From contig NZ_OMWA01000020.1 of the NCBI RefSeq assembly GCF_900314615.1, forward strand, positions 1 through 64,000: DNA of 64,000 bases, in the 5' to 3' direction. The notes beneath the pieces were generated by a model. The model was not told where the DNA came from. It did no database searches and saw only the letters and a program-made list of their open reading frames with translations. The stretch comes from an uncultured Methanobrevibacter sp. Its GTDB lineage: Archaea; Methanobacteriota; Methanobacteria; Methanobacteriales; Methanobacteriaceae. Shown here piece by piece: positions 35,859 to 45,467 of the stretch; positions within the stretch are counted from its first letter, which is position 1, and each line of letters begins with the position of its first letter. A program made the translations under genes and the position numbers.

Positions 35859-37682
35859 ATGAGAATTTTACTAATTCATTCTGATTATTTAAATTACAAT
35901 GTAAAGAATAAGACACCTGTAGCTGAAGAAATAGAGGAAGCTAAAAAAGAAGGTTCCTTTGATGACTCTTTAGTAGTATTTACAGCTGTTGAAAAAGATG
36001 ATGAAAATAATCCAGAAGGTATTGTTAAAAATTTAGTTAGTGAAGTTATGAAAGCTAATGATCAAGTTAAAGCTGAAAATATTGTATTATATCCATATGC
36101 TCACTTATCTTCATCATTAAGCTCTCCAAAAGTCGCTGTTCAAATCTTAAAAGATGCAGAAGAGGCTTTACTTGCTGAAAATTTAAGTGTTAAAAGAGTA
36201 CCTTTCGGATGGTATAAGGCCTTTGAAATTTCATGTAAAGGCCACCCGTTAAGTGAACTTTCAAGAACAATAACTGCTGATGCGGAAGAAGTTAAAGTTG
36301 AAAGAAAACCTTCCAAATGGCAAATTCTTGAAGGAGACAAAATCACTGAAATTGAAGAGTTTAATTTTGACAATCATGCATTCAAACAGTTAGTTGATTA
36401 TGAACTCGGACGTGGAGCATCTGATGAAGGTGAACCTCCTCACGTTAAACTGATGAGAGAAAAAGAAATCTGTGATTATGAACCTGCTTCCGATGTAGGA
36501 AACCTCAGATGGTATCCGAAAGGAAAATTAATCAGAGATTTGCTTGCAGATTATGTTTATGACCTGACTGTTGAACGTGGAGCAATGCCTGTTGAAACTC
36601 CAATTTTCTATGATCTGGACAATCAGGCAATTTATGAGCATGCTTACAAATTCGGTGAAAGACAATACAGAACCGACACCAAAAAGAATTTGATGCTTAG
36701 ATTTGCGGCTTGTTTCGGTGCATTCAGATTAATGTCAGATTCATATTTGACCTGGAAAAATTTACCTGCTAAAATTTTTGAGCTGACCAGATACAGTTTC
36801 CGTTATGAGAAAAAAGGAGAAGTTGTCGGTCTTAAAAGATTAAGAGCATTTACCATGCCTGACTGCCACTCATTCTGTACCGATGTACATGCATCTTTAG
36901 AAGAGTTTTCCCAGCAGACCGACATGTGTATGCAAACAGGTAAAGATTTGAATTTGGACTTTGAAGTAATTTTCAGAGCAACTCAGGACTTCTTTGAAGA
37001 AAACGAACAGTGGATGTATGAAATTGCTCGCAAATTCAATAAACCTATTCTTTTAGAAATTTTACCTGAAAGACATCATTACTGGGTATGTAAAATAGAT
37101 TTAGCTAATATTGACGCTTTAGGCCGTCCAATTGAAAATCCAACAGTTCAAATCGATGTTGAAAGTGGTAAAAGATTTGATATTACCTACCTTGGAGAAG
37201 ACGGCAAACAGCACAATCCTACAATCCTTCACACTTCCCCTACCGGAAGTATTGAAAGGGTTTTATGCGCAATGCTTGAAAAAACCGCTATTGAAATCAA
37301 TGAAAGATCTCCAATGCTTCCAACCTGGTTAAGCCCTATCCAGGCAAGAATTCTTACAGTTGGAGAAGCACATGAAGAATTTGCAGAAGAACTGTATCAA
37401 AAAATCAATGCGGCAAATATTCGTGTAGACATTGACGACAGAGATGAAAGTGTCGGTAAAAAAATCAGAAATGCAGCTAAAGAATGGATTCCTTACATTT
37501 TTGTTATTGGAGACAAAGAAGTTGAATCCGGCAAGTTCCAGGTAACTGTACGTGAAACCGGTGAAAAAGTTGACATGACAGTCGATGAATTAATAGCTGA
37601 AATTAATGAAAAATGTGAAGGAAAACCTTTCAGAAAATTGCCTTTGCCTAAGGATATTTCAAAAAGGATTAATTTCCAATAA
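35859..37682 (+). CDS. thrS: Threonyl-tRNA synthetase, archaeal type
   Basis: A class II synthetase of 607 residues. The N-terminal domain (about 1-145, beginning [20 protein letters not shown]) is the archaeal editing domain related to D-aminoacyl-tRNA deacylase, which removes serine from tRNA-Thr. The catalytic core (about 200-490) carries [20 protein letters not shown] (class II motif 2 region), and the anticodon-binding domain is at the C-terminus. GGTGG stands just before ATG 35859, with a TATA-like ATTTATATCAT near 35830. The bacterial-type editing domain is absent, as expected. Confidence 0.96.
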   Translation: MRILLIHSDYLNYNVKNKTPVAEEIEEAKKEGSFDDSLVVFTAVEKDDENNPEGIVKNLVSEVMKANDQVKAENIVLYPYAHLSSSLSSPKVAVQILKDAEEALLAENLSVKRVPFGWYKAFEISCKGHPLSELSRTITADAEEVKVERKPSKWQILEGDKITEIEEFNFDNHAFKQLVDYELGRGASDEGEPPHVKLMREKEICDYEPASDVGNLRWYPKGKLIRDLLADYVYDLTVERGAMPVETPIFYDLDNQAIYEHAYKFGERQYRTDTKKNLMLRFAACFGAFRLMSDSYLTWKNLPAKIFELTRYSFRYEKKGEVVGLKRLRAFTMPDCHSFCTDVHASLEEFSQQTDMCMQTGKDLNLDFEVIFRATQDFFEENEQWMYEIARKFNKPILLEILPERHHYWVCKIDLANIDALGRPIENPTVQIDVESGKRFDITYLGEDGKQHNPTILHTSPTGSIERVLCAMLEKTAIEINERSPMLPTWLSPIQARILTVGEAHEEFAEELYQKINAANIRVDIDDRDESVGKKIRNAAKEWIPYIFVIGDKEVESGKFQVTVRETGEKVDMTVDELIAEINEKCEGKPFRKLPLPKDISKRINFQ

Positions 37683-37739
37683 TTATATTTACAAATAAAA
37701 ATATACTATAAATTGTTATTATATTACGGAGGAAATTTA

Positions 37740-38987
37740 ATGGACTCAATGTATAGAATTGGAGAAGCTCTTATTGGAGATGGCCCTGAATTAGCACATG
37801 TTGATTTATTAATCGGTGATAAACAAGGACCAGTTGGTCAAGCTTTTGCTAATGGTTTATCTAATCTTTCTGTAGGACACACTCCTTTAACAAGTGTAAT
37901 TAGACCTAACTTAATGACCAAACCAGCTACTTTAATCATTCCTAAAGTAACTGTTGGTGATTTGGATGATGCAAGTAAAATATTTGGACCTGCACAAACT
38001 GCTGTCGCAAGAGCAGTAGCTGATGCAGTGGAAGACGGATACATCCCAAAAGACATTGTTGAAGATATTGTAATAAATGTCAGTGTATTCATTGACCCTT
38101 CTGCTAAAGATTACAGAAAAATTTATCAGTACAACTATGGTGCAACTAAATTAGCTATCAGAAGAGCTATGGAAGGATACCCATCTATTGATAAAGTACT
38201 CGCAGAAAAAGACCGTGGAACTCACCCAATCATGGGATTCAAAGTCAAAAAACTTTGGTCACCACCATACTTACAAGTTGCTCTTGACTTAGATAATGAA
38301 GCTGCAATGGAAAGAATCATTTCAGAATTGCCTGATAATGACAGAATCCTTCTTGAAGCAGGTACTCCACTTGTCAAAAAATTCGGTGTTGGAATTATCG
38401 GTAAAATCAGAGCTTTACGTCCAGATGCATTCATTATTGCTGATTTAAAAACCTTGGATGTTGGTCGTGTTGAAGTTAAAATGGCTGCTGATGAAACTGC
38501 AGATGCAGTAGCTATTTCTGGTTTAGGTACCATCGAATCAATTGCTAAAGCAATCCATGAAACTCAAAAACAAGGTATTTATTCCATCCTTGATATGATG
38601 AACGTTGACGGTTTCGCTGATAAATTAGCTTTACTCCCTGATGACTTAAAACCTGACATTGTTTTATTACACAGAAATGTCGATATGGAATCATACATGG
38701 CAGAACATGGTGAAGACACTGGTGACATGACCGAATGGGGTAACATCAAAGATATTAAATCTGTTCTCGGTAAGAAAGGTCTTGTTGCTGTTGCTGGTGG
38801 TATTAAACCTACAAATGTTGAAGAAGCAATCGAAAAAGGCGCAAACATCATTATTGCAGGTAGATACATCATTGGTTCAAGAGACGTAAGAAGAGCTGCA
38901 CAGGACTTCTTAGAACACTTTGACCCAGATCCAGACAACATGAGACTTGCTATGGATGAAGATGAAAATATTGAAGTAAAAGACTGA
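37740..38987 (+). CDS. fae-hps: Fused formaldehyde-activating enzyme and 3-hexulose-6-phosphate synthase
   Basis: From ATG 37740, marked by GGAGGA (37728-37733), a 415-residue fusion. Residues 1-163 are Fae ([17 protein letters not shown]; His20 is the likely catalytic base), which condenses formaldehyde with tetrahydromethanopterin. Residues about 165-390 are the HPS TIM barrel ([20 protein letters not shown]), which in methanogens runs toward ribulose 5-phosphate plus formaldehyde. Together they make pentose phosphates and capture the formaldehyde as methylene-H4MPT. Strong codon bias suggests high expression. A short acidic tail ends the protein. Confidence 0.95.
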   Translation: MDSMYRIGEALIGDGPELAHVDLLIGDKQGPVGQAFANGLSNLSVGHTPLTSVIRPNLMTKPATLIIPKVTVGDLDDASKIFGPAQTAVARAVADAVEDGYIPKDIVEDIVINVSVFIDPSAKDYRKIYQYNYGATKLAIRRAMEGYPSIDKVLAEKDRGTHPIMGFKVKKLWSPPYLQVALDLDNEAAMERIISELPDNDRILLEAGTPLVKKFGVGIIGKIRALRPDAFIIADLKTLDVGRVEVKMAADETADAVAISGLGTIESIAKAIHETQKQGIYSILDMMNVDGFADKLALLPDDLKPDIVLLHRNVDMESYMAEHGEDTGDMTEWGNIKDIKSVLGKKGLVAVAGGIKPTNVEEAIEKGANIIIAGRYIIGSRDVRRAAQDFLEHFDPDPDNMRLAMDEDENIEVKD

Positions 38988-38996
38988 GAAACATTA

Positions 38997-39036
38997 GTAA
39001 ATTAGATTTATTCTAATTTACAACTATTTTTTTTTA
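38997..39036 (+). terminator. Hairpin and T-tract between fae-hps and the zinc-ribbon gene
   Basis: GTAAATTAGA (38997-39006) pairs perfectly with TCTAATTTAC (39012-39021), followed by a run of T. The ribosome-binding site of the next gene starts only a few bases further on, so this may act as an attenuator rather than a full stop. Confidence 0.7.
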
Positions 39037-39051
39037 AAAGGAGTTTTTAAT

Positions 39052-39342
39052 ATGGGATTTTGCAATTCATGTGGAAGACCAATAGTTAAAGAAGATTATG
39101 GGACCAATAAGGACGGAAGTTTAAATCCGGAATTCTGTAAAGACTGTTTTCAAAATGGAGAATATACCGAGCCTGATATAACTCTAAATGAAATGATTAT
39201 TAGAAAATCAAAAGAAATGATGGCTAAAAATCCAAGGCTTGCTGAAACCCATGCTACAGGCATTACAACAATGTTCATTCCTGGATTAAAAAGGTGGAAT
39301 CCTGAATTTCAGGATGATTATAAAGATATAAAAGATCTTTAA
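39052..39342 (+). CDS. Small zinc-ribbon protein
   Basis: A 96-residue protein with four N-terminal Cys in the pattern CNSCGRP ... CKDCF (about 4-31), a putative zinc-ribbon family also found in bacteria. The rest is charged and probably helical, with a short hydrophobic stretch TGITTMFIPG (about 66-75). AAGGAG precedes the ATG. It sits directly behind the fae-hps terminator and has no visible TATA box of its own, so expression may depend on read-through. Its end overlaps the opposite coiled-coil gene by 4 bases. Function unknown. Confidence 0.8.
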   Translation: MGFCNSCGRPIVKEDYGTNKDGSLNPEFCKDCFQNGEYTEPDITLNEMIIRKSKEMMAKNPRLAETHATGITTMFIPGLKRWNPEFQDDYKDIKDL

Positions 39343-40193
39343 CTTCTACTTTTTAAAATAAATTCTCTTACTTTATTAGCTATATACTCATCGTGAGATT
39401 TATTGTTTTTAATATTATATAGCTCTTCTTCTAAAGCGTTATATTTATCAACCAGCTCATTGTATTCCAGACGAAGTGAATCGTAATCTTTTTCCAAATC
39501 TTCGTTAAGTTCATACATTTCAGCATAACTGGTTTTTGTATTAAGATTTTCCTGTTTTAACTGATCATATTTTGAGCTTACCTGATTGTAGCTTTCTTTT
39601 ATTGAGGAGTGTTCTTCTTTTAAAGTGGAGCATTTGGTTTTTAAATTTTTATTTTCTTCTTTAATGCTGGAGTATTTGGTTTTGAGGTTTTCGTTTTCGG
39701 TTTTAATATTCACGAATTTGGTTTTGAGGTTTTCGTTTTCAATGATTAACTTTGAATGCTTGTCTCTGATTAAATTATTTTCATGTTTTAATTCATTGAG
39801 ATTATCTTCATGCAAGGATTTAAATTTATTTTCGATTTCAGCTATATCGTTGTTTTTTTGTGTAATTTCGGCTTTTAAACTTTCAATCTCATTTTTAAAT
39901 TCTAAAGTGGAAGGATTTAGATTATCCTCTAACTGTCTTTCCAATTCTTTCACTTCCTCAACATGTAAATAATTCGCTACTTTCAATGCCTGATTTTCCT
40001 CAGTCATGTTTTTAAAATTTTCAATTTCTCCTTGAGGTATAATTAAAACTTCTTCCTTGTTCTGGTAGATGTCTTCTTGTTTCGGTACTGTGATTTGAAT
40101 TTGTTCTGTAGTGTATTTTTTTCTCTCACCATTTTTTAATGTTCTATTATATTCTCTAGAATATTTTTTTACAATACCTTTACCCACTTTCAT
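39339..40193 (-). CDS. Long coiled-coil protein, unknown
   Basis: A 284-residue protein. The N-terminal 75 residues are a basic, beta-rich-looking region (KVGKGIVKKYSREYNRTLKN and TEQIQITVPKQ). From about 90 to 260 it is almost continuous coiled coil with near-repeats such as ENENLKTKFVNIK, ENENLKTKYSSIK and ENKNLKTKCSTLK, a 14-residue period. There is no signal peptide or membrane segment. It is probably a cytoplasmic structural or scaffolding protein. It is divergent from the Fe-S flavoprotein gene at 40319. Confidence 0.75.
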   Translation of the reverse strand: MKVGKGIVKKYSREYNRTLKNGERKKYTTEQIQITVPKQEDIYQNKEEVLIIPQGEIENFKNMTEENQALKVANYLHVEEVKELERQLEDNLNPSTLEFKNEIESLKAEITQKNNDIAEIENKFKSLHEDNLNELKHENNLIRDKHSKLIIENENLKTKFVNIKTENENLKTKYSSIKEENKNLKTKCSTLKEEHSSIKESYNQVSSKYDQLKQENLNTKTSYAEMYELNEDLEKDYDSLRLEYNELVDKYNALEEELYNIKNNKSHDEYIANKVREFILKSRS

Positions 40194-40318
40194 AATTAAA
40201 TCCTCATTTGTAAGTTTTGTTTGTTTATAATTATAAATCTTACCTATAAATTCAAAAAGAGTAAAGGGATAATATGAATTCTTAAAATATTTAATGATTG
40301 CAGTACATACTATTTTTT

Positions 40319-40903
40319 ATGAAAGTTTTTGGAATTTGCGCTAGTCCTAGAAACAGTACTACAGAATACGTTTTAAAAGAAGCTTTAAGTAATCTGGAAG
40401 CAGACGGATTTCAAACAGAAATCTTTACTTGCCGGGCTAAAGATATAAAGCCATGTATGCATTGTGATTACTGTCTGGAAAATAAAAAATGCATTATTGA
40501 TGATGATATGGCAGATGTCTACGAAGGCCTTCAGAATGCTGACGGCATTATTTTGGCTACTCCTGTTCAAAGTGGGGGCATAAGCAGCAATTTATCTGCT
40601 ATTATGGATAGAACAAGGGCTTTGGAAGCTGTTGATTACAATTTGCTTCGAGGAAAAATCGGCATGAGCATTGCAGTCGGCGGCGACAGAACCGGCGGCC
40701 AGGATTTTGCTCACTTAAAAAATATAACCTATTTCATGATACATGGAATTATTCCTGTCAGCGGAGGTCCTTTCGGATCTAATTTGGGAGCTTCATTCTG
40801 GTCAAATGATTCTATGGAAGATATTATGAATGACACTTATGGAATGGAGTCATTGATGAGGACTTTACATGAATTTAAAAATTTTCTAAATAAGTATATT
40901 TAA
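40319..40903 (+). CDS. Iron-sulfur flavoprotein (Isf family)
   Basis: A 194-residue flavodoxin-like FMN protein with a compact cysteine motif CMHCDYCLENKKC (Cys46, 49, 52, 58) that binds a [4Fe-4S] cluster in methanogen Isf proteins. The N-terminal GICASPRNSTTEYVL binds FMN phosphate, and ATPVQSGGISSNLSAIMDR is the second flavin loop. Isf proteins accept electrons from ferredoxin and have been linked to reduction of O2 or H2O2. I start at ATG 40319, since the preceding in-frame TTG at 40298 adds only seven non-conserved residues. Confidence 0.9.
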   Translation: MKVFGICASPRNSTTEYVLKEALSNLEADGFQTEIFTCRAKDIKPCMHCDYCLENKKCIIDDDMADVYEGLQNADGIILATPVQSGGISSNLSAIMDRTRALEAVDYNLLRGKIGMSIAVGGDRTGGQDFAHLKNITYFMIHGIIPVSGGPFGSNLGASFWSNDSMEDIMNDTYGMESLMRTLHEFKNFLNKYI

Positions 40904-40952
40904 ATACTAAAATTAATTTATATTAATATTAACTGATTTTTAAAGGTATATT

Positions 40953-42515
40953 ATGGCGAATAAGTTAGTACGTGGAAGTTTAATAATTTTTATAGGAAAT
41001 ATTATTTTCCGTATCGGCGGGTATATCTACCGTTTTTTAATGGCTATACTGTTAGGTCCTACAGCTTATGGTATTTTAGGAATAACATTGCCGTTTCAGG
41101 GTATTTTTCAAACTCTCGCTGCGGGCGGACTTCCTCCGGCTATTGCTAAATATGTTGCTGAATATGAAGCTGTCGATGAGCATGATATGGCCCGTCAGAC
41201 AATTTATACGGCTTTAAAGATTATGGTATTTCTGGGTATATTTTTGGGAATACTCATGATTTTCGTTGTCGCACCTGTTTTGGCCTATAAGTACTTGGGC
41301 AAGCCTTTGGCATTAGTTCCATTGCAGATTGTTGGTTTAATTACTCCTTTCAGTGTAATTGTCGGCGCATTTAGAGGTGCATTCCAGGGTGTCTATAAGA
41401 TGGAGTATATTGTCTATACCAGAGCTGTAGAGCAACTGGGAATGATTTTATGTGCAACTGCCTTTGTTCTGATAGGTTTTTCAACTGTCGGAGCATTATG
41501 GGGTACTGTTATAGGTTATTCTCTTGCAGCTGTTTCTGCTATATACATATTTAAAGTTTACATGCCAAAATATATTCCAAAACCAAGTGAAAACTTTACT
41601 TTTACACGTCGTGATGAGTTAAAATTGGCTGGAACATTAGTCAAATTCTCTATTCCGGTTATCATCACAGCTATTGCTGAAATGCTTATTTATAATGTAT
41701 GTACTATTGTTATGGGTAAATTCCTGACATTTGCTGATGTCGGATTCTTTGCAGCGGCAGATCCTATTTCAAGGCTGCCTTTGATGATTTCAATTTCTGT
41801 GGCAACTACAATTCTGCCTGCTTCTTCTGAGGCATTTAAAGTTAAAGATATTGATGCTCTTCAGAAATATGTCGGAGAATCATATAAGATTTCACTGCTC
41901 TTTGTTGTTCCGATGTGTGTAGGTCTTGCATTGTTTGCAGTTCCTACTTTAAGTTTGCTGTATTTCAAAAATCCCGCTTATGTTGCTGGTGCATCCGCTC
42001 TTGCAATACTGGCAATAGGTATGACATTCTATTCTATCTTTTCAATTTCCACAAGTATTGTTCAGGGAATTGGAAATCCTAGAATTCCGATGTATATTCT
42101 GATTGTCGGTTCAATCATTACAGGAATCTTAAGCTGGACTTTAATTCCTACTATGGGTATTGCAGGCGGTGCTTTAGCTACTACTATTGCCTGTTTTGTA
42201 ATGATGGTGCCTTGCGTTTACTTTGTATTTAAATTAACTAAAACTAAAGCTCCAACCGTACCTGTTATTAAAATATTGGCCGCTACATTAATTATGGGAG
42301 CTTTCGGATACTTTATTCCTAAAACTACATTGTTTTTATTCCCGGGAATACTGCTTTGTATGATTGTTTATTTCTTCGCTTTAATCCTTGTTAAGTTTTT
42401 CACAAAAGACGATATCGCAACTTTAAGGGAATATTCCTCCAAGTTAGGCCCTCTTTCAAAAATAGTTAATAAAATGCTTAACTTTGTTGAGAAAATAGAA
42501 TTTAGAAATAAATAA
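40953..42515 (+). CDS. Polysaccharide or cell-wall precursor flippase (MVF/SpoVB/Wzx type)
   Basis: A 520-residue membrane protein with about 14 segments of the MOP superfamily. The N-terminus MANKLVRGSLIIFIGNIIFR and YGILGITLPFQGIFQTLAAG resembles SpoVB/MurJ-like flippases, which move lipid-linked sugar units across the membrane. In an organism with pseudomurein it is a candidate for flipping the undecaprenyl-linked disaccharide-peptide or another glycan unit. Other envelope genes in the window (uppP, Mur ligases, the polymerase-like protein at 33276) are not adjacent. Confidence 0.85.
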   Translation: MANKLVRGSLIIFIGNIIFRIGGYIYRFLMAILLGPTAYGILGITLPFQGIFQTLAAGGLPPAIAKYVAEYEAVDEHDMARQTIYTALKIMVFLGIFLGILMIFVVAPVLAYKYLGKPLALVPLQIVGLITPFSVIVGAFRGAFQGVYKMEYIVYTRAVEQLGMILCATAFVLIGFSTVGALWGTVIGYSLAAVSAIYIFKVYMPKYIPKPSENFTFTRRDELKLAGTLVKFSIPVIITAIAEMLIYNVCTIVMGKFLTFADVGFFAAADPISRLPLMISISVATTILPASSEAFKVKDIDALQKYVGESYKISLLFVVPMCVGLALFAVPTLSLLYFKNPAYVAGASALAILAIGMTFYSIFSISTSIVQGIGNPRIPMYILIVGSIITGILSWTLIPTMGIAGGALATTIACFVMMVPCVYFVFKLTKTKAPTVPVIKILAATLIMGAFGYFIPKTTLFLFPGILLCMIVYFFALILVKFFTKDDIATLREYSSKLGPLSKIVNKMLNFVEKIEFRNK

Positions 42516-42579
42516 TAGAAAAGTTATTTAAGTTATAAAAAATAAATTTCTAAACATTATATGATTGGGGGATTATATA

Positions 42580-43272
42580 ATGGCTGATGTGAGTGCAGGT
42601 GTTGAATATAAAATCAATGTAGACGGTAATTCTTTTCTGTTGGATGGTAAAAAATACCAACTGCTTGAATCCATTTTAGATACAGGTTCTCTAACAGACG
42701 CAGCAAAATTTATCAATGTCTCTTATAGAACCGCATTAAATTACATTGAAAAAATTGAATCAACACTTAATGTAAAAATTGTTAATACAACAAAAGGTGG
42801 AAAAGGCGGGGGCGGTGGAACTACCCTCACCGAAGAAGGATATTCTATTTTAAAAGAATGTAAAAAAATTAATGCAATTATGGAACTTCATAAAGATGTT
42901 AATGAAATTGAGGCAGAAATCGTTGATATTAATGAAGTAAAGGGTGTAATGACTATTAAGATGGATGAATTCCATATTAATGCTCCGTTAAACAGAAATT
43001 ACCATATCGGCGATAAGATTTTAGCGTTAATCAGTTATGATAATATATTTTTAATGCTGGAACCTCAAACTTCAAGCATACGCAATATTCTCAAGGGTCA
43101 AATTATTGAAATGAGACTTAACGGGGAAATTATTCGTATCAAAGTAAGTGTCGGTGGTGTGGAGCTGTGCTGTGACATTACCGTTTCTGCTGAAAAGGAA
43201 TTAAATCTTAACATTGGTAAGGAAGTTTATGTTGGATTTAAAGCTATGTCTGTAGCTACTTTAAAATTATAA
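42580..43272 (+). CDS. ModE-like regulator with HTH and TOBE domains
   Basis: A 230-residue protein. The N-terminal winged helix (about 25-105) is of ModE/LysR type: LLESILDTGSLTDAAKFINV then SYRTALNYIEKIE, then a Gly-rich wing (TKGGKGGGGG). Two TOBE-like beta-barrel segments follow (about 113-165 and 170-230), which in ModE bind molybdate or tungstate. It may control Mo/W uptake or the formylmethanofuran dehydrogenases, but no such genes are nearby. ATG 42580 is set by GGGGGA (42567-42572). The ferredoxin gene starts 10 bases after it. Confidence 0.85.
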   Translation: MADVSAGVEYKINVDGNSFLLDGKKYQLLESILDTGSLTDAAKFINVSYRTALNYIEKIESTLNVKIVNTTKGGKGGGGGTTLTEEGYSILKECKKINAIMELHKDVNEIEAEIVDINEVKGVMTIKMDEFHINAPLNRNYHIGDKILALISYDNIFLMLEPQTSSIRNILKGQIIEMRLNGEIIRIKVSVGGVELCCDITVSAEKELNLNIGKEVYVGFKAMSVATLKL

Positions 43273-43282
43273 GGGTGATTTG

Positions 43283-43483
43283 ATGTTGCAAATTTTGGTT
43301 GATGAAGATAAATGTATTGCTTGCGGTAAATGTGAAGAGATTTGTCCAAAGGCAGCTAAAATTTGGAAAATTACTAACGTTGCACATATATTGGACTTAA
43401 GATATTGCCATGTCTGTACATTATGTGCAATGAAATGCCCTACAAACTGCATTAAAATTATACGTCCTGGCCAAGAAGGTTAA
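43283..43483 (+). CDS. 2[4Fe-4S] ferredoxin-type protein
   Basis: A 66-residue protein with two clusters: CIACGKCEEICP (about 11-22) and CHVCTLCAMKCP (about 42-53), with a further Cys at about 56. The spacing between motifs is slightly longer than in clostridial ferredoxins. An electron carrier. GGTGAT just before ATG 43283 (or TTG 43280) marks the start. It is tightly linked to the ModE-like regulator upstream. Confidence 0.88.
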   Translation: MLQILVDEDKCIACGKCEEICPKAAKIWKITNVAHILDLRYCHVCTLCAMKCPTNCIKIIRPGQEG

Positions 43484-43522
43484 ATGGTTGAAGGTAAAAT
43501 CAATTTAAAGATAGGTTAGATC

Positions 43523-44101
43523 ATGACTAGAATTTCAAACGTTTCAAGAAAAACATCAGAAACAGATATCAGTATTAAAATGGATCTGGATGGAACCGGA
43601 AAATATGATATATCCACAGGTGTGAACTTTTTCAATCACATGCTGGAATCCTTTTCAAAACACAGCATGATAGATTTGGATATTAAAGCCCAAGGGGATA
43701 TTGAAGTCGATGATCACCACACTATTGAAGATGTTGGAATACTGCTGGGCCAGGCTTTCAGTGAAGCCATAGGCGATAAAAAGGGAATCAGAAGAATGGC
43801 TCATGCAATTGTTCCTATGGATGAATCAGTAGCAACTGTTGCAATTGATATCAGCGGGCGCAGTTATTGCAATATGAATCTCAATTTCAAAAATGAAAAA
43901 ATTGGGGACATGACATCTGATATAGTTATTCACTTTTTCGAGTCATTTGCATCAAGTGCCAAAATAAACATTTACGGTACTGTTGAAGGGGCAAATGATC
44001 ACCACAAGGCAGAAGCTATCTTTAAAGCATTCGCTAAGTCTTTAAAAGATGCAATTAAAATAGAACATGACCAAATTCCTTCTACAAAAGGAACTTTATA
44101 G
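43523..44101 (+). CDS. hisB: Imidazoleglycerol-phosphate dehydratase
   Basis: Mn-dependent dehydratase of histidine synthesis, 192 residues, the single-function form without the phosphatase domain. Metal ligands lie in [30 protein letters not shown] and [16 protein letters not shown]. It lies 39 bases after the ferredoxin gene and ends in a hairpin covering its stop codon. An 11-codon frame at 43484-43519 between them is not convincing. Confidence 0.96.
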   Translation: MTRISNVSRKTSETDISIKMDLDGTGKYDISTGVNFFNHMLESFSKHSMIDLDIKAQGDIEVDDHHTIEDVGILLGQAFSEAIGDKKGIRRMAHAIVPMDESVATVAIDISGRSYCNMNLNFKNEKIGDMTSDIVIHFFESFASSAKINIYGTVEGANDHHKAEAIFKAFAKSLKDAIKIEHDQIPSTKGTL

Positions 44102-44131
44102 CTATTAAATTAGCTATTCTTTTTTTTTAAA
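44098..44131 (+). terminator. hisB terminator overlapping its stop codon
   Basis: ATAGCTA (44098-44104), loop TTAAAT, TAGCTAT (44111-44117), then a run of T. The stop TAG at 44099-44101 is in the stem. Confidence 0.75.
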
Positions 44132-44177
44132 TTTTTATAAAATCAGTTTTTTTGGTAAATAGTCTTTTTTTGATGGT

Positions 44178-44217
44178 CGGTTAAAAAAATAAAAAATAAA
44201 AGTAGCAAGGATGCTAC
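44178..44217 (-). terminator. mtd terminator
   Basis: On the minus strand GTAGCA (read from 44217 to 44212) pairs with TGCTAC (44207 to 44202) around a 4-base loop, followed by T-rich sequence down to about 44178. It starts directly after the mtd stop codon. Confidence 0.7.
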
Positions 44218-45048
44218 TTATTCTGGTTTAGAGATTAAATCAACTTTACAACCTGGGTTTCCTTCTTTCATGTGAGGAGTTCTTAAGACTGTATCGTTGG
44301 ATTTTTCGATTTCTCTTGCTTCTTGTGCTAATTTAGCAGCACATGCAGCCATTTCGTGTGCAGCAGCTACTAATGGGATGAAGTTTTCGAAACCTTTGGT
44401 CATGAAACAACCTTTCATGTCTAAGTTTGCGACTGCTCCAGCCATTTCGTATGCAGCAATAGCTTTTGCTTTTGCGTATGGGTTTGCAAATCCTGCTGCT
44501 TCTACAGCTTTTTCTGCAGTGATTATGAGTTTTGGTAATTCGATGTCTTCACCTGCGTCTGCTGCAGCGATTACACCGTCAATGGTTTTTTGGACTAATC
44601 TTAATGCACCAGTTTCTGCGAGTACTTTTAAGATGTCTGCGTTGAAAATAGCCATTTCAGTTGGGTCTAACCATTCTCTTTTTGCACCAATCATTGGGTC
44701 AGACATAACAATGATGTAACCTAAGCCTTGTTCGTCCATTTCATCTTTTTTACCTTTACCAGGTGCGTCACCAATGATAATAGCAGGAACATCTTTTTCA
44801 GATAATAATTCTCTTGCTTTAGCTGGTCCAGGTGCTCCTGGGTTTGGGCTAATGAAGATTGCGAAGTCAGGTTCGAAAGCGTCTATTTTAGGAACAACGT
44901 CTTCAACTTGTTCTGGGTTCATTTTTGCTCCAGATCCAAAGGTTCTTACATCGATATTTGGTCTGTCTGCTCTTTCGTCTAACAATAGGTCAATTACTGG
45001 TGAAGTACCAATATTACCACTTTTAATAATAGCAATTTTAACTACCAT
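44218..45048 (-). CDS. mtd: F420-dependent methylene-tetrahydromethanopterin dehydrogenase
   Basis: Central enzyme of CO2-reducing methanogenesis, reducing methenyl-H4MPT to methylene-H4MPT with reduced F420. At 276 residues it has the usual length. The N-terminus VVKIAIIKSGNIGTSPVIDL and the stretch ISPNPGAPGPAKARELL are highly characteristic. Very strong codon bias indicates high expression. TATA (TTTTTATATAAAAA, about 45105-45118) lies about 60 bases upstream. It identifies the organism as a methanogen using the hydrogenotrophic pathway. Confidence 0.98.
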   Translation of the reverse strand: MVVKIAIIKSGNIGTSPVIDLLLDERADRPNIDVRTFGSGAKMNPEQVEDVVPKIDAFEPDFAIFISPNPGAPGPAKARELLSEKDVPAIIIGDAPGKGKKDEMDEQGLGYIIVMSDPMIGAKREWLDPTEMAIFNADILKVLAETGALRLVQKTIDGVIAAADAGEDIELPKLIITAEKAVEAAGFANPYAKAKAIAAYEMAGAVANLDMKGCFMTKGFENFIPLVAAAHEMAACAAKLAQEAREIEKSNDTVLRTPHMKEGNPGCKVDLISKPE

Positions 45049-45275
45049 ACCTTTTTTGTAATTAAAACTTTAATTTAGAAACTATTTAAATTTTATTATT
45101 TGAAATTTTTATATAAAAATAATTTTTTGTTCTATAGCATGCAAACTTTTTTTTCTTTTAAATAATGGTCGTGTTAGAGACAATTTTTAAAAAAAGCCAT
45201 GACAAATCATTATAAATATTAATGAAACCTAAAATTGAAACATTTTGAAAAAATCCTTAAAAATAGAAAAATCAG

Positions 45276-45347
45276 TGGTTCCGACGAGACTCGAACTCGT
45301 GATCCCCTCCTTGTAAGGGAGGTATCATACCACTAGACCACGGAACC
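45276..45347 (-). tRNA. tRNA-Val (anticodon UAC)
   Basis: 72 nt without an encoded CCA. Acceptor stem GGTTCCG pairs with CGGAACC with discriminator A. The anticodon arm is CCTCC-CTTACAA-GGAGG, giving anticodon TAC. The T arm is ACGAG-TTCGAGT-CTCGT. No intron. It lies alone between mtd and ilvE. Confidence 0.95.
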
Positions 45348-45370
45348 AACAAACATTATTATGATTTTTC

Positions 45371-45384
45371 TATTATATATATTT
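45371..45384 (-). promoter_or_regulatory. TATA box of tRNA-Val
   Basis: On the minus strand AAATATATATAATA lies about 25-35 bases before the tRNA 5' end, the expected place for a stable RNA promoter. Confidence 0.6.
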
Positions 45385-45467
45385 TTTGCTTTTTCAACAT
45401 CTACTAAAAAAATATATTAAATAATAACTACATAATCATTATCATAAAAAAATATAGAAGTGATAAA

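Noticed and set aside
43484..43519. 11-codon frame between the ferredoxin gene and hisB
   Set aside because: Too short, no ribosome-binding site, and it only happens to abut the ferredoxin stop codon.
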